NCBI GenBank assembly: GCA_002304445.1
Contig: NEVA01000018.1
Coordinates: forward strand, 1-64,000
Source: Opitutia bacterium Tous-C4FEB
GTDB lineage: Bacteria; Verrucomicrobiota; Verrucomicrobiia; Opitutales; Opitutaceae
Length of the DNA stretch: 64,000 nucleotides
Reading direction: 5' to 3'
Positions 53,501 to 62,367 of the stretch are shown in pieces. A program made the position numbers and the translations under genes. Each line of letters begins with the position of its first letter. The first letter of the stretch is position 1. The notes below the pieces were generated by a model that saw only the letters and a program-made list of their open reading frames with translations, was not told where the DNA came from and did not search any database.

Positions 53501-53771
53501 CCGCTTCCGCCCGATCATGATGACGACGTTTGCGGCCATCGCCGGCACCTTGCCCATTGCCCTCGGCTGGGGCGCCGGCGCCGACGCCCGTCGCACCCTT
53601 GGTCTCGCTGTCGTCGGCGGCCTAGTCGTCTCCCAGATCCTGACCCTCTACATCACGCCCGTGTTTTATCTCTACATGGAACGCTTCTCGAAGCACCTCA
53701 CGCCCAAGCCCGTCACCGAGATCGAGGGTTCTTCGACCGCGCTTCCCCAGCCCGCGTTCTTGGGCAAATAA
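50592..53771 (+). CDS. RND-type efflux pump inner-membrane transporter (AcrB/MdtB type)
   Basis: A 1059-residue protein with the twelve-helix RND layout and two large periplasmic loops. The proton-relay pair is present as F-V-V-D-D-A-I (Asp418-Asp419, equal to AcrB Asp407-408). Typical blocks such as R-P-V-M-T-T-L, G-V-S-Q-V, P-K-G-F-I-P-T-E-D-T-G and G-I-V-K-K-N-A-I-M-M-I-D-F-A are all in place. It exports hydrophobic drugs or other small molecules using the proton gradient. Start codon overlaps the adaptor stop, so they form one unit. Confidence 0.94.
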   Translation: MSIPEHFIRRPVMTTLVTSAITLFGWMAYERLPVSDLPNVDFPTISVSASLPGASPETMAASVATPLEQQFSSIAGIESMTSTSSLGSTSVTMQFTLDRSIDGAAQDVQSAIAAVQRRLPQDMPSPPSFRKSNPNDDSILLLALSSKTLALSEINELAETVLAQRISTVDGVSQVNVFGAQKYAVRVRVDPRALASRSIGIDEVRTALSTNNVNLPAGVIDGASKATTLLATGQLKDAAGFRNVIVTYRNGAAVRLGDVAQVTDSVENEKSVSWFDPRFINGIEDPEFAAGTKETRAIVLSIQRQPGTNTIKVVDGIKELLPAFRAQLPATIDLEIVVDRSISIRDSVHDVKFTLVLAIILVVLVIFLFLRALSATIIPSIAMPIAIIGTFAVMYFFGFSINNVTLLALTLSVGFVVDDAIVMLENIVRHIEKGESVVAASLRGSREIGFTIVSMTISLVAVFIPVLFMGGVLGRLLHEFAITISAAILVSGFVSLTLIPMLCSRFLKPVDHAKQHGKIYAASERVFQRSVDFYERTLRYSLRRRVLTMGVALATVGLTLWLIVIIPKGFIPTEDTGRIQVIVEAAQDTSFEAMTGYQRKVMAAIKANPGVRDIIAFTGSYGRGGGASNTGRMFVGLVDTERLPAAEIAQQLRAATAGIPGVRVFPTVPPSIRLGSRGSSSVYQYTLYGTDLQELYRTTPLVLERVREVPGIIDVSSDLQITSPQLIIDIDRDKTSSLGLNAQQVQEALYSAFGSRQVSTIYTSTNQYAVILELEEKYLRDPASLALLYLRNREGKLIPLEAVAKLRPSVGPLTVAHLGQVPAVTISFNLKPELALSQATEEIEKIAREILPATVSGTFQGTAAAFTSSLQGLGLTLIIAVLVIYLVLGILYEDFVHPITILSGLPAATFGALVTLLAFGEELNMYGYVGLIMLIGIVKKNAIMMIDFALDARRQHGKSAEDAIFEACIVRFRPIMMTTFAAIAGTLPIALGWGAGADARRTLGLAVVGGLVVSQILTLYITPVFYLYMERFSKHLTPKPVTEIEGSSTALPQPAFLGK

Positions 53772-53828
53772 CCGCCGGCCGACGACCCGCTGGCGGGGTG
53801 CGGACCGCCGCCACCCTGCCACCGCGTC

Positions 53829-54557
53829 TCACCAACGCATGTGCACGCCGAGGTGAAAATACCCGCCGCTTGGTCCCTCCGGCGGCAACAGCGCGAGCGC
53901 CACACTGGTCTTGGCCCCGTCGGCGATTTCCAACGGTGCGCCCGCACCGCCCATGTCCGTCTTGACCCAGCCCGGATGCGCCGAGTTCACCTTGATCGCC
54001 GTGCCCTTCAACTCCTGCGCGAGCTCGACGGTAAACATGTTCACGGCCGCCTTTGAAGCATCGTAGCCGAGCAACCGCGCCGGATAGATCGGTGAGTTCA
54101 CATCGCCGTGCTCCGTGAGTGAACCGAGGATCGACGAGAGATTCACGATCCGCCCCGCCCCCGATTTTTTCAGCAACGGCAGAAATGCCTGAGTCACCGC
54201 CACGAGCCCGAAAAAATTCGTGTCGAAGGTCGCCCGCAACGATACCGCCGTCACCGTGCTCGGCCCCGTTTCCGTCGCGTAGTCGAGCACGCCCGCGTTG
54301 TTCACCAAAATATCCAACCGACCGAATTCCTGTTCCACCCGCGCCGCAGCCGCCCGGATCGATCCTTCGTCCGTCACCGTCAGGTCCAACGCGCGCGCGT
54401 CGATCCCTTCCGCCTTAAGCTGCGCTGCCGCAAGGGCGCCACGGCCCGCATCGCGCGAACCGAGCAGCACCGTGATATCTTGGCGCCCGAGTTGCCGGGC
54501 AGTTTCGAGACCGATGCCTTTGTTGGCGCCGGTGATGAGAGCAATTTTGTTCTTCAT
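53829..54557 (-). CDS. Short-chain dehydrogenase/reductase (carbonyl-reductase-like)
   Basis: A 242-residue classical SDR. The cofactor loop is T-G-A-N-K-G-I-G-L-E near the N-terminus, N-N-A-G follows, the catalytic Ser lies in V-N-L-S-S-I-L-G, and Y-D-A-S-K-A-A-V-N supplies Tyr and Lys. The T-G-A-N-K-G-I-G form and the late A-H-P-G-W-V-K-T-D-M-G are typical of the carbonyl reductase branch. ATG start. It follows the old-yellow-enzyme gene by 44 bases, suggesting joint action on enones or aldehydes. Confidence 0.85.
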   Translation of the reverse strand: MKNKIALITGANKGIGLETARQLGRQDITVLLGSRDAGRGALAAAQLKAEGIDARALDLTVTDEGSIRAAAARVEQEFGRLDILVNNAGVLDYATETGPSTVTAVSLRATFDTNFFGLVAVTQAFLPLLKKSGAGRIVNLSSILGSLTEHGDVNSPIYPARLLGYDASKAAVNMFTVELAQELKGTAIKVNSAHPGWVKTDMGGAGAPLEIADGAKTSVALALLPPEGPSGGYFHLGVHMRW

Positions 54558-54602
54558 AGAGTTTGTAGGAGCAGCTTTATGCCGCGATTCTCGGCTTCTT
54601 CC

Positions 54603-55658
54603 TCATCCCACCATCGCTGGATAATCTGTATACCCAGCCGCACCGGCACCGTAGAACGTCGCAGGCACTGGCTCATTCAGCGCCGCTTGCACCGCAAATC
54701 GCCGCGGCAGATCCGGATTGGCGATAAAAAGCTTTCCCCACGCCACCGCGTCCGCGTTGCCCGCCGCGAGCTCGGCTTCACCCTCGGCCGCGGTGAATCC
54801 TTGATTTGCAATAAACACCCCGCCAAACGCCCGCTTGAGCACAGGCCCAAGCCGCGGCTCCGCGAGTCCTTCGCGCGCACACAGGAACGCCAGCTTCCGC
54901 TTGCCGAGCTCCGTCGCGAGATAGCCAAACGTCGCCGCCAGACTCGAGTCGCCCATGCCGTGCGCGTCACCCCGCGGAGCGAGGTGGTAGCCGACGCGGT
55001 CCGCGCCCCATACGCTCGTAACTGCGTCGGTCACCTCCAACGCGAACCGCGCGCGATTCTCCACCGTCCCGCCATAATCATCGCTCCGGTGGTTCGAGGA
55101 ACTCTGCAAAAACTGATCGAGCAGATAACCGTTGGCCCCGTGAATCTCCACCCCGTCAAAGCCGGCGCGGCGCGCGTTTTCCGCCCCGCGCCGAAACGCC
55201 TCGACCACGCCCGCAATCTCCGCCCGCTCCAGCGCCCGGGGCGTTTCAAACGCCTTTTGCGGTCGGATATGGCTCACGTGCCCAGTTGGCGCGATCGCAC
55301 TGGGCGCCACCGGGAGTTTTCCATCGAGATACACGGGGTCGGAAACGCGTCCCACGTGCCAGAGCTGCAAAAACATCCGCCCGCCCGCCGCGCGCACCGC
55401 CGCCGTGATCGGCGCCCAGCCCGCGACCTGCGCCTCCGACCAGATACCCGGGGTATCCGGATAACCCACGCCCATCGGATCCACCGCCGTCGCCTCGGAA
55501 AGAATCAGCCCCGCGCTCGCCCGCTGCACGTAATAGTCGCGCATCAGCTCATTCGGCACCCGTCCCGCCGAAGCTCGGCAACGCGTGAGCGGCGCCATGA
55601 TGATCCGATTCGGCAGCGTGAGCGCGCCGAGTTGAAGTGAAGCATGCAATAATCCCAT
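54603..55658 (-). CDS. Old yellow enzyme-type alkene reductase (NemA-like)
   Basis: A 351-residue FMN-dependent TIM-barrel reductase. L-P-N-R-I-I-M-A-P-L-T-R-C-R-A near the N-terminus, Q-L-W-H-V-G-R, and the catalytic H-G-A-N-G-Y-L-L-D-Q-F-L-Q are signatures of the OYE class that includes NemA. It reduces activated C=C bonds or nitro groups with NAD(P)H. Start at ATG 55658 fits the family opening; an ATG at 55679 is also in frame. It is the first gene of the pair with the SDR. Confidence 0.88.
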   Translation of the reverse strand: MGLLHASLQLGALTLPNRIIMAPLTRCRASAGRVPNELMRDYYVQRASAGLILSEATAVDPMGVGYPDTPGIWSEAQVAGWAPITAAVRAAGGRMFLQLWHVGRVSDPVYLDGKLPVAPSAIAPTGHVSHIRPQKAFETPRALERAEIAGVVEAFRRGAENARRAGFDGVEIHGANGYLLDQFLQSSSNHRSDDYGGTVENRARFALEVTDAVTSVWGADRVGYHLAPRGDAHGMGDSSLAATFGYLATELGKRKLAFLCAREGLAEPRLGPVLKRAFGGVFIANQGFTAAEGEAELAAGNADAVAWGKLFIANPDLPRRFAVQAALNEPVPATFYGAGAAGYTDYPAMVG

Positions 55659-55758
55659 AAGTGTTACCCGATGACTCATTCCATGGTTGCGCAACCTCAC
55701 CTTTGAAAAAATTTGATCCCGGATTGCACGTCCAACCGCCCGCCGACTCACTTTCAAC

Positions 55759-56421
55759 ATGACCCCACTTCACTACCTCCGACTTCTTTTCGCCGCGGCG
55801 TTTCTTTTTTCGGCCCACGCTTTCGCCACCCCGGAAAAATGGGCGAAAGAGATCGAAAAATACGCCCAAGCCGACGCACTTAAGGTTCCCGCAAAAGGCG
55901 GCGTGGTCTTTATCGGGAGTTCCTCGATCCGCCGCTGGACCAGCCTCGCCACCGACTTCCCCGGCGTCACCCTGCTCAACCGCGGCTTCGGCGGCTCGGA
56001 GTTGCCCGACAGTGTTTTCTACGCCGACCGTATTGTCATCCCCTACGCCCCGCGTCTCGTGGTCGTTTACGCCGGCGAAAACGACCTTCAGGCTGGTAAA
56101 TCCGCCGAGTCCATCCTCGCCGCTTTCCAAGCTTTCCACGCCAAGGTCCACGCCGCGCTCCCTCAAACCAAAATCATCTTCCTCGCGATCAAGGAGAGCC
56201 CCTCGCGCGCCAAAATCCGCGACAAAGTTCTCCTCGCCAACAAGCTCATCGCCGCCGATTGCGCCCAAGACCCGCGCCTCACCTTCGTCGACGTCGCGAC
56301 TCCGATGCTCGACGCCCAAGGCCAAACCCGCCCCGAACTCTTCATCGCCGACCAACTCCACATGAATCCCTCCGGCTACGTCATCTGGACCAAGGCGCTC
56401 GCGCCCTACCTCAAGCCATGA
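55759..56421 (+). CDS. SGNH/GDSL-family hydrolase, secreted
   Basis: A 220-residue protein with a signal peptide (about residues 1-23). The SGNH blocks are F-I-G-S-S-S-I-R-R-W (nucleophile Ser), N-R-G-F-G-G-S, Y-A-G-E-N-D (Gly and Asn), and D-Q-L-H-M-N (Asp and His). It is an esterase or deacetylase, possibly acting on acylated carbohydrate. ATG start. Its stop overlaps the HD-domain gene start (ATGA). Confidence 0.88.
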   Translation: MTPLHYLRLLFAAAFLFSAHAFATPEKWAKEIEKYAQADALKVPAKGGVVFIGSSSIRRWTSLATDFPGVTLLNRGFGGSELPDSVFYADRIVIPYAPRLVVVYAGENDLQAGKSAESILAAFQAFHAKVHAALPQTKIIFLAIKESPSRAKIRDKVLLANKLIAADCAQDPRLTFVDVATPMLDAQGQTRPELFIADQLHMNPSGYVIWTKALAPYLKP

Positions 56422-57032
56422 GCCGCGATCATTCTGTCGCTCGGCTTGCGCAGCAAATCACTTTCATCGCTGAGTGTGATAAATTGAAGGAAATCTTCCG
56501 CCAGACCATCAACATTACGAGCCGCCGCCCCGAAAATGACGCCGAGCACTCTTGGGCGTTTTGCCTCTGCGTCATGGTCCTCGCCGAACACGCTAATGTT
56601 CCGCACCTCGATGTGCTTCGCGTGTTGAAGATGGGCCTTATCCACGACCTCGTCGAAATCGACGCCGGCGACACCTTTGCCTACGACTCCGCCGCGATGG
56701 CGGGCCAACACGACCGCGAAGCCCGCGCCGCCGATCGCATTTTCGGTCTGCTCCCCGTCGATCAGGCCCGCGAATTCCGCGCGCTCTGGGACGAGTTCGA
56801 AGCCCGCGCCACACCTGAAGCAAAATTTGCTCACGCCTGCGACCGTTTTCAGCCGATGCTTCTCAACGCCCACACCGAGGGCGGCAGTTGGCGAAAACAC
56901 CGCGTCAGCCTCCCGCAGGCCCAAACCCGCGCCGCGCCCGTCGCCGATGGCTCGGTCGGGCTCGCGGCCGCCATCGACCAAATGCTGCGCGATGCCGTCG
57001 CCGCCGGCCAACTCGCTCCCACCACCACTTGA
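56418..57032 (+). CDS. HD-domain phosphohydrolase (YfbR / HDDC2-like nucleotidase)
   Basis: A 204-residue protein. The HD-type metal site is visible as R-R-P-E-N-D-A-E-H-S-W-A-F, then I-H-D-L-V-E-I and a late D. These are the features of YfbR and HDDC2, which dephosphorylate deoxyribonucleoside 5'-monophosphates; substrate here is inferred. ATG at 56418 overlaps the SGNH gene stop. A second HD enzyme, dGTPase, lies 0.8 kb away. Confidence 0.85.
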   Translation: MSRDHSVARLAQQITFIAECDKLKEIFRQTINITSRRPENDAEHSWAFCLCVMVLAEHANVPHLDVLRVLKMGLIHDLVEIDAGDTFAYDSAAMAGQHDREARAADRIFGLLPVDQAREFRALWDEFEARATPEAKFAHACDRFQPMLLNAHTEGGSWRKHRVSLPQAQTRAAPVADGSVGLAAAIDQMLRDAVAAGQLAPTTT

Positions 57033-57063
57033 TAAACTCCGTCACTTTAGCACTCTTCTCCCC

Positions 57064-57807
57064 ATGAATCGCCGCTCTTTCCTCACCCGGACCTCCACCG
57101 CGGCCCTCGCCGCGTCGCTCACGCCCGCGCTTTCGAAACTCTCCGCCGCCACCGCGACCACTCCCGCCGCTGCCGGCGCCACCTACCCGTTCGCCGTCTC
57201 GCCTCTCGCCTACGACTTCGCCGCGCTTGAGCCCCACCTCGACGCCGCGACGATGAAACTCCACCACGGAAAACATCACGCCGCCTACGTCACCAATCTC
57301 AACGCCGCCCTCAAGGACCATCCCAAGCTCCACGGGCAAACCGTCGAGCAACTCCTGCGGCAGCGCGAAACCCTCCCGGCGGCCCTCCAGCCCGTCGTCC
57401 GCAACCACGGCGGCGGTCACTTGAACCACGAATTCTTCTGGCAGATTATGCGCCCCGTCGGCACCGCCGGCGCCGGTGGCCAACCGGGCGAGAAACTCGC
57501 CGCCGCCATCACCGCCGAGTTTGGCTCGTTTGAAAAATTCCGCGAGGCCTTCAACGCCGCCTCGCTCCGGGTCTTCGGCTCCGGCTGGTCCTTCGTCATC
57601 GTCGATCACGCCACGAAGAAACTGAAGATCACCACCGCTCCCAATCAGGACGGCGAACTTTACCAGACTGACCGCACCTGCCTGCTCGCCTGCGATGTCT
57701 GGGAGCACGCCTATTATCTGAACTACCAAAACCGCCGCGCCGACTACCTCAAAGCTTGGTGGAACGTCGTCGCTTGGGACATCGTAACGCGTCGGTTCGC
57801 CGCTTGA
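57064..57807 (+). CDS. Superoxide dismutase, Mn/Fe family, with Tat signal
   Basis: A 247-residue protein. The first 32 residues are a twin-arginine signal (N-R-R-S-F-L-T-R-T, Ala-rich stretch). The enzyme shows K-L-H-H-G-K-H-H-A-A-Y-V, N-H-G-G-G-H-L-N-H (with the second His ligand), F-G-S-G-W-S-F and D-V-W-E-H-A-Y-Y (Asp and His ligands). The G-G-H plus A-P-N-Q-D pattern is closer to manganese than iron type. It detoxifies superoxide outside the cytoplasm. ATG 57064. It follows the HD gene by 31 bases. Confidence 0.92.
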   Translation: MNRRSFLTRTSTAALAASLTPALSKLSAATATTPAAAGATYPFAVSPLAYDFAALEPHLDAATMKLHHGKHHAAYVTNLNAALKDHPKLHGQTVEQLLRQRETLPAALQPVVRNHGGGHLNHEFFWQIMRPVGTAGAGGQPGEKLAAAITAEFGSFEKFREAFNAASLRVFGSGWSFVIVDHATKKLKITTAPNQDGELYQTDRTCLLACDVWEHAYYLNYQNRRADYLKAWWNVVAWDIVTRRFAA

Positions 57808-57810
57808 GGC

Positions 57811-57838
57811 CGAGCCCGATGTCCCCATCGGGCTTTCC
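57811..57838. terminator. Bidirectional terminator between sod and dgt
   Basis: A perfect 9-bp stem (AGCCCGATG / CATCGGGCT) with a four-base loop lies between two convergent stop codons, four bases after the superoxide dismutase stop. The T tract on either side is short, so strength is uncertain. Confidence 0.6.
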
Positions 57839-57853
57839 GTCCTTCGTCTCCCC

Positions 57854-59122
57854 TCAGCTCAAATCGCGGATCGATCCGAACTCCGGGTCAAACAACCGCT
57901 GGTAAGTCCGCACAATCATCCCGTCGGTCAATCCCGCCAACCAGTCGCAGATTTGCCGCGCCTTGCCCGCTTCGGTCGGTTCCGCCGCGATCAACCGCCC
58001 GACCCGCGGCGGCAAGATGTGGATAATGCGGCCCTTTCGCTCGACGTAATTTTTCCAAGCCGAGTCCCATAACTCGCACATCACCTTCCGAGCCTTATGC
58101 TCCATCTGCTGGAGCTGCGGGCTTTCAAAGATGATGGCGTTGGCCATTTTCTTATAAAACGCCGCCTCCCGCTCGGCGGCCGCGCCGACGACCAATTCGA
58201 AGCGGTAGCGGTTCGTCGCCGCGCTCATAAAATTCGTCCGCTCGCGCAGCCGACACGCCGTGATAAATGTCCCGATCTTCGCCGAGAACACATTCTCCAA
58301 TCGGTCGCCGCGCATGGCCGCGAACAGCCCGTCGAGCCACGCCTGCCGCTCCGAATCGAGCGCCTCGTCCGCCGCCCAAGCCTCGACGCGCTCCATCGTC
58401 AAAAACCCAGCCTTCACCCCGTCGACGATGTCATTGAGCGAGTAAGCCGCATCGTCCGCCCAGTCCATGATTTGGCACTCCACGCTTTTGAACGCATTCA
58501 GTTTTTCTCCGCCGTGCATCTCCGCTGGGATCGCTTGGGCCCCAAAAACAAAACTACGGGCCGCCCCCTGCGGATCATATAAAAAATGGTTTGCCGGCGG
58601 GGTCGGAAATTCCGCGAACAGTTTCTTGTATTTTAACACCCCGTCCAGCAGCGCCCGCGTCGCCTGCATCCCGCGCACGCCAGATTCGTTCTGATACATC
58701 GTCTCGGTCAGCAGGTGCAGCGTCTGCGCGTTCCCCTCAAATCCACCCCAAGGTAGCATTAACTCCTGCAACGTCCGCTCACCCGAATGTCCAAACGGCG
58801 GATGCCCGAGATCGTGCGCGAGACACACCGCCTCAACCAAATCCCCGTCCACAAAAAAATCCGCGCCAAGCGGATCACCCTGCATTCGCAAAAAGTGGCA
58901 AATGGACCGCCCGATTTGCGCGACTTCCATCGAGTGCGTGAGGCGGGTGCGGTAGAAATCGTATTCTCCCGACAGGAAAACCTGCGTCTTGGACTGCAGC
59001 TTTCGAAACGCGTGCGCGTGGATGATCCGGTCGCGATCGATCTGAAACGCATTGCGGTAATCCGTTTTGCGGACCGCTCCATAAGTCTCGGCGTCGAAGT
59101 CGGAGTAGAAGCGGTTATTCAT
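57854..59122 (-). CDS. dgt: Deoxyguanosinetriphosphate triphosphohydrolase family
   Basis: A 422-residue HD-superfamily protein. H-A-F-R-K-L-Q-S-K-T-Q-V near the N-terminus, the H-S of R-L-T-H-S-M-E-V-A-Q, and the metal-site A-H-D-L-G-H-P-P-F-G-H-S-G-E are signatures of dGTPase-type enzymes, which split dNTPs to deoxynucleoside plus triphosphate. ATG at 59122. It is divergent from ogt with a 37-base gap. Confidence 0.93.
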   Translation of the reverse strand: MNNRFYSDFDAETYGAVRKTDYRNAFQIDRDRIIHAHAFRKLQSKTQVFLSGEYDFYRTRLTHSMEVAQIGRSICHFLRMQGDPLGADFFVDGDLVEAVCLAHDLGHPPFGHSGERTLQELMLPWGGFEGNAQTLHLLTETMYQNESGVRGMQATRALLDGVLKYKKLFAEFPTPPANHFLYDPQGAARSFVFGAQAIPAEMHGGEKLNAFKSVECQIMDWADDAAYSLNDIVDGVKAGFLTMERVEAWAADEALDSERQAWLDGLFAAMRGDRLENVFSAKIGTFITACRLRERTNFMSAATNRYRFELVVGAAAEREAAFYKKMANAIIFESPQLQQMEHKARKVMCELWDSAWKNYVERKGRIIHILPPRVGRLIAAEPTEAGKARQICDWLAGLTDGMIVRTYQRLFDPEFGSIRDLS

Positions 59123-59159
59123 CGGCTTTGGTTTCGACAGGACCGGCACACCGCCCACG

Positions 59160-59660
59160 ATGCAAACTCATATGCAACGCCACCGTTTTTCCACTGCATT
59201 CGGCGACTGCGCCGTCGCGTGGGACCAGCGGGGACTGCTCGGCTTTTCTCTCCCCGGTGGCGATTTGCCCGAACTCGCCGAGGCACTTCCGCCGCCGTGG
59301 CTCACTGCGCTGGTCGAGGCAGTTCAACGGCACCTCGGCGGCGATTTTCAGACGTTTGCCGAAGTGCCGTATGTTTTCTCGACCGTGACGGACTTTGAAC
59401 GCCGCGTTTACGTCGCCGCTCTCGCGATCGTTCCAGGCGTCACGCGGAGTTACGGCGAGCTCGCCACTACGCTCGGACTCCCGGCCGGCAGCGCCCGCGC
59501 CGTTGCCGCCGCCCTCGGGGCCAACCCATGGCCCCTATTGGTGCCGTGTCACCGAATCGTCGGTGCCGACGGCTGCATGACCGGGTTCTCCGGTCCCGGC
59601 GGCATTCGCACCAAAACCCGGCTCCTTGCCCTCGAGGGAGCGCTCCTTCTTTCTGAATAA
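59160..59660 (+). CDS. ogt: Methylated-DNA-protein cysteine methyltransferase
   Basis: A 166-residue DNA repair protein with the active-site P-C-H-R-I-V (Cys130), which takes the methyl group from O6-methylguanine. The preceding [11 protein letters not shown] and [11 protein letters not shown] are the helix-turn-helix typical of the family. ATG at 59160; an ATG four codons later is possible. It is followed by tdh after 16 bases. Confidence 0.93.
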   Translation: MQTHMQRHRFSTAFGDCAVAWDQRGLLGFSLPGGDLPELAEALPPPWLTALVEAVQRHLGGDFQTFAEVPYVFSTVTDFERRVYVAALAIVPGVTRSYGELATTLGLPAGSARAVAAALGANPWPLLVPCHRIVGADGCMTGFSGPGGIRTKTRLLALEGALLLSE

Positions 59661-59676
59661 CCCAGCATTCTCTGCT

Positions 59677-60702
59677 ATGCGTGCCATCGCCAAACTCTCA
59701 CCCGGCCCCGGCCTTTCACTCACCGATGTCCCGGTCCCGACGCCGGGCGTCAACGACGTCTTAATCAAGGTCAAAAAAACCTCCATCTGCGGGACCGATA
59801 TTCACATTTATAACTGGGACGCTTGGGCCGAGAAAACGATCAAGACGCCAATGGTGATCGGCCATGAGTTCGTCGGTACCATCGCCGCCGTCGGGGCCAA
59901 TGTTGTTGGCTTCCAACCTGGCGATCTCGTCGACGGCGAAGGTCACATCGTCTGCGGTCTCTGCCGCAACTGCCTCGCCGGCCGCCGCCACCTTTGCAAA
60001 GACACCAAAGGCGTGGGCGTAAATCGCGACGGCGCGTTCGCCGAATACCTCTGCATCCCCGCGAGCAATGCCGTTCATGTCGACCCCTCGATCCCGCTCG
60101 ACGTGCTTTCCTGCTTCGACCCACTCGGCAACGCCACGCACACCGCGCTCCAATACGACCTCGTCGGCGAAGACGTGCTCATCACCGGCGCCGGTCCGAT
60201 CGGTTGCATGGCTACCGCCATCGCGTGGCAAGCAGGCGCACGAAAAATTGTCGTCACCGACGTCAACCCCGACCGCCTCGCCCTCGCTGCCCGCATGGGC
60301 GCGACGCGCACCGTCGATGTTTCCCAAGAAAAACTTCCCGATGTCCAACGTGAGATCGGCATGAAGGAAGGGTTCGACATCGGCTTGGAAATGTCCGGCA
60401 ACCCCGTCGCCTTAAACACCATGATCGACAACATGGCCCACGGCGGCCGCATCGCCCTGCTCGGCATCATGCCCGGTGCCGCCGCCGTCGATTGGAACAA
60501 AGTCGTCTTCAACATGCTCACGATCCGCGGCATCTACGGCCGCGAGATGTATGAGACCTGGTATAAAATGACCTCCCTCATCCAGCGGGGCCTCGATATC
60601 TCACCGGTCATCACGCACCGGTTTCACTATACCGAGTTCCAAACTGCTTTTGACCTTATGCGCTCGGGCCGCAGCGGCAAAATCATCCTCAACTGGGATT
60701 GA
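59677..60702 (+). CDS. tdh: L-threonine 3-dehydrogenase
   Basis: Zinc-dependent oxidation of threonine to 2-amino-3-oxobutanoate. The 341-residue length is exact for Tdh. The catalytic zinc site has Cys38 (S-I-C-G-T-D) and G-H-E-F-V-G; four more cysteines (C-G-L-C-R-N-C, H-L-C) form the structural site. [10 protein letters not shown] is the NAD fold. ATG at 59677. It is three bases from kbl, its pathway partner. Confidence 0.95.
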   Translation: MRAIAKLSPGPGLSLTDVPVPTPGVNDVLIKVKKTSICGTDIHIYNWDAWAEKTIKTPMVIGHEFVGTIAAVGANVVGFQPGDLVDGEGHIVCGLCRNCLAGRRHLCKDTKGVGVNRDGAFAEYLCIPASNAVHVDPSIPLDVLSCFDPLGNATHTALQYDLVGEDVLITGAGPIGCMATAIAWQAGARKIVVTDVNPDRLALAARMGATRTVDVSQEKLPDVQREIGMKEGFDIGLEMSGNPVALNTMIDNMAHGGRIALLGIMPGAAAVDWNKVVFNMLTIRGIYGREMYETWYKMTSLIQRGLDISPVITHRFHYTEFQTAFDLMRSGRSGKIILNWD

Positions 60703-60705
60703 GCC

Positions 60706-61896
60706 ATGACGCCCGCCTACCTCGCGCATCTCCAAAAAACCCTCGGCGAGATTGAGGTCGCCGGCCTCACCAAGCGCGAGCGCCTCATCGCCACCCCGCA
60801 GTCGGCCCACATCGCGATCGCGGGCGGCCAACAGGTCCTGAATTTTTGCGCGAACAACTACCTCGGCCTCGCTGACCGCCCCGAGATCATAGCCGCCGCC
60901 CACGCCGCCCTCGACCGCTGGGGCTACGGACTTGCCTCGGTGCGTTTCATCTGCGGCACCCAGGAAATCCACCGCGAACTCGAATCCAAGCTCAGTGCGT
61001 TTCTCGGCACCGCCGACACCATCCTTTATCCCTCCGCCTTCGACGCCAACGGCGGGCTCTTTGAAACCCTGCTCTCCGCTGAAGACGCGATCATCAGCGA
61101 CGAACTCAACCACGCCTCGATCATCGATGGTATCCGCCTTTCAAAGGCCAAACGCTTCCGCTTTCGCCACAACGATATGGCGGATCTTGAAAGCCAACTC
61201 CGTGCCGCTCAAGCCGCCGGGGTGCGCCACACCTTGATCGCAACCGACGGCGTCTTCTCGATGGACGGCACGATCGCCAATCTTCCCGCCATCGTCGCTC
61301 TCGCCGAAAGTTACGGCGCGCTCACGATGATGGACGATTGCCACGCCTCCGGCTTCCTCGGCCGCACCGGTCGCGGCACCCACGAGCACCACGACCTCGT
61401 CGGTCGCATCGACATCATCACCGGCACTCTCGGAAAAGCCTTGGGCGGAGCCAGCGGAGGTTTCACCGCCTCATCCGCCGAGATCGTCGCATTGCTCCGC
61501 CAGCGCTCACGCCCCTACCTGTTTTCCAACTCCGTCGCACCCGTGATCGTCGCCGCCTCGCTCGCCACGCTCGACCTGCTTTCGCGTTCTACCGAACTCC
61601 GGGACCAACTGGCGGAGAACACCCGGTTCTTCCGCGCCGGCCTGACCGCCGCCGGTCTTACGATCAAGCCCGGCCCTCACCCCATCGTGCCCGTGATGCT
61701 GGGCGACGCCGCGCTCTCCCAAAAGTTCGCTGCGCGCATGTTGGAAAAAGGCGTTTACGTTGTGGGCTTCTTTTATCCGGTGGTCCCGCAAGGCACCGCG
61801 CGCATCCGCACGCAGGTAAGCGCTGCCCATAGCCGGGCCGATCTCGAGCTTGCCATCAACGCCTTCGCCGAGACCAAACAAGAACTCGGCCTTTAA
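60706..61896 (+). CDS. kbl: Glycine C-acetyltransferase (2-amino-3-ketobutyrate CoA ligase)
   Basis: PLP enzyme that splits 2-amino-3-oxobutanoate with CoA to glycine and acetyl-CoA. The 396-residue length is normal. The PLP lysine lies in [14 protein letters not shown], and [15 protein letters not shown] and the C-terminal [10 protein letters not shown] are typical. ATG start. It closes threonine breakdown begun by tdh. Confidence 0.96.
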   Translation: MTPAYLAHLQKTLGEIEVAGLTKRERLIATPQSAHIAIAGGQQVLNFCANNYLGLADRPEIIAAAHAALDRWGYGLASVRFICGTQEIHRELESKLSAFLGTADTILYPSAFDANGGLFETLLSAEDAIISDELNHASIIDGIRLSKAKRFRFRHNDMADLESQLRAAQAAGVRHTLIATDGVFSMDGTIANLPAIVALAESYGALTMMDDCHASGFLGRTGRGTHEHHDLVGRIDIITGTLGKALGGASGGFTASSAEIVALLRQRSRPYLFSNSVAPVIVAASLATLDLLSRSTELRDQLAENTRFFRAGLTAAGLTIKPGPHPIVPVMLGDAALSQKFAARMLEKGVYVVGFFYPVVPQGTARIRTQVSAAHSRADLELAINAFAETKQELGL

Positions 61897-61908
61897 CCCG
61901 CCAAAACC

Positions 61909-62367
61909 ATGGCCAAGAAACTTCCCGCCCCCCTTTGCCTCGGCCTCGAAAAAGCCGCGCGAACAGCCGCGCGCGCCTCCTACTCGCCGTATTCGAAATT
62001 CTCCGTCGGCGCGGCGATTCTGGCCGGTTCGGGAAAAATTTACACCGGCTGCAACGTCGAGAACGCCTCTTTTGGGCTCTGCAACTGCGCCGAACGCACC
62101 GCGATCTTCACCGCCGCCGCCGCGGGCGAACGCGTAGTGCGAGCCGTGGTTGTCTACACGCCCACCCCCACTGCGACGAGTCCTTGCGGCGCGTGTCGCC
62201 AAGTCATTAACGAACTCGGCCCAACCGCCATCGTCATATCGATCTGCGATTCTAACGAGCGCATCGAGACGACGCTGGATCTCCTCCTCCCACACGCTTT
62301 CGGTCCTTCCGATTTAAAGCAAAAAAGTGAGCGCAGACGCGCCGACCGTTCCGGACGACGCACCTAG
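61909..62367 (+). CDS. cdd: Cytidine deaminase
   Basis: Zinc enzyme that deaminates cytidine/deoxycytidine. The 152-residue protein has N-C-A-E-R (Cys60 ligand, Glu62 proton shuttle) and P-C-G-A-C-R (Cys93, Cys96), the standard set of Cdd. The last 20 residues are a Lys/Arg-rich tail. ATG start. It is 12 bases after kbl. Its TAG stop shares the palindrome CTAG with the hisS stop on the other strand. Confidence 0.93.
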   Translation: MAKKLPAPLCLGLEKAARTAARASYSPYSKFSVGAAILAGSGKIYTGCNVENASFGLCNCAERTAIFTAAAAGERVVRAVVVYTPTPTATSPCGACRQVINELGPTAIVISICDSNERIETTLDLLLPHAFGPSDLKQKSERRRADRSGRRT

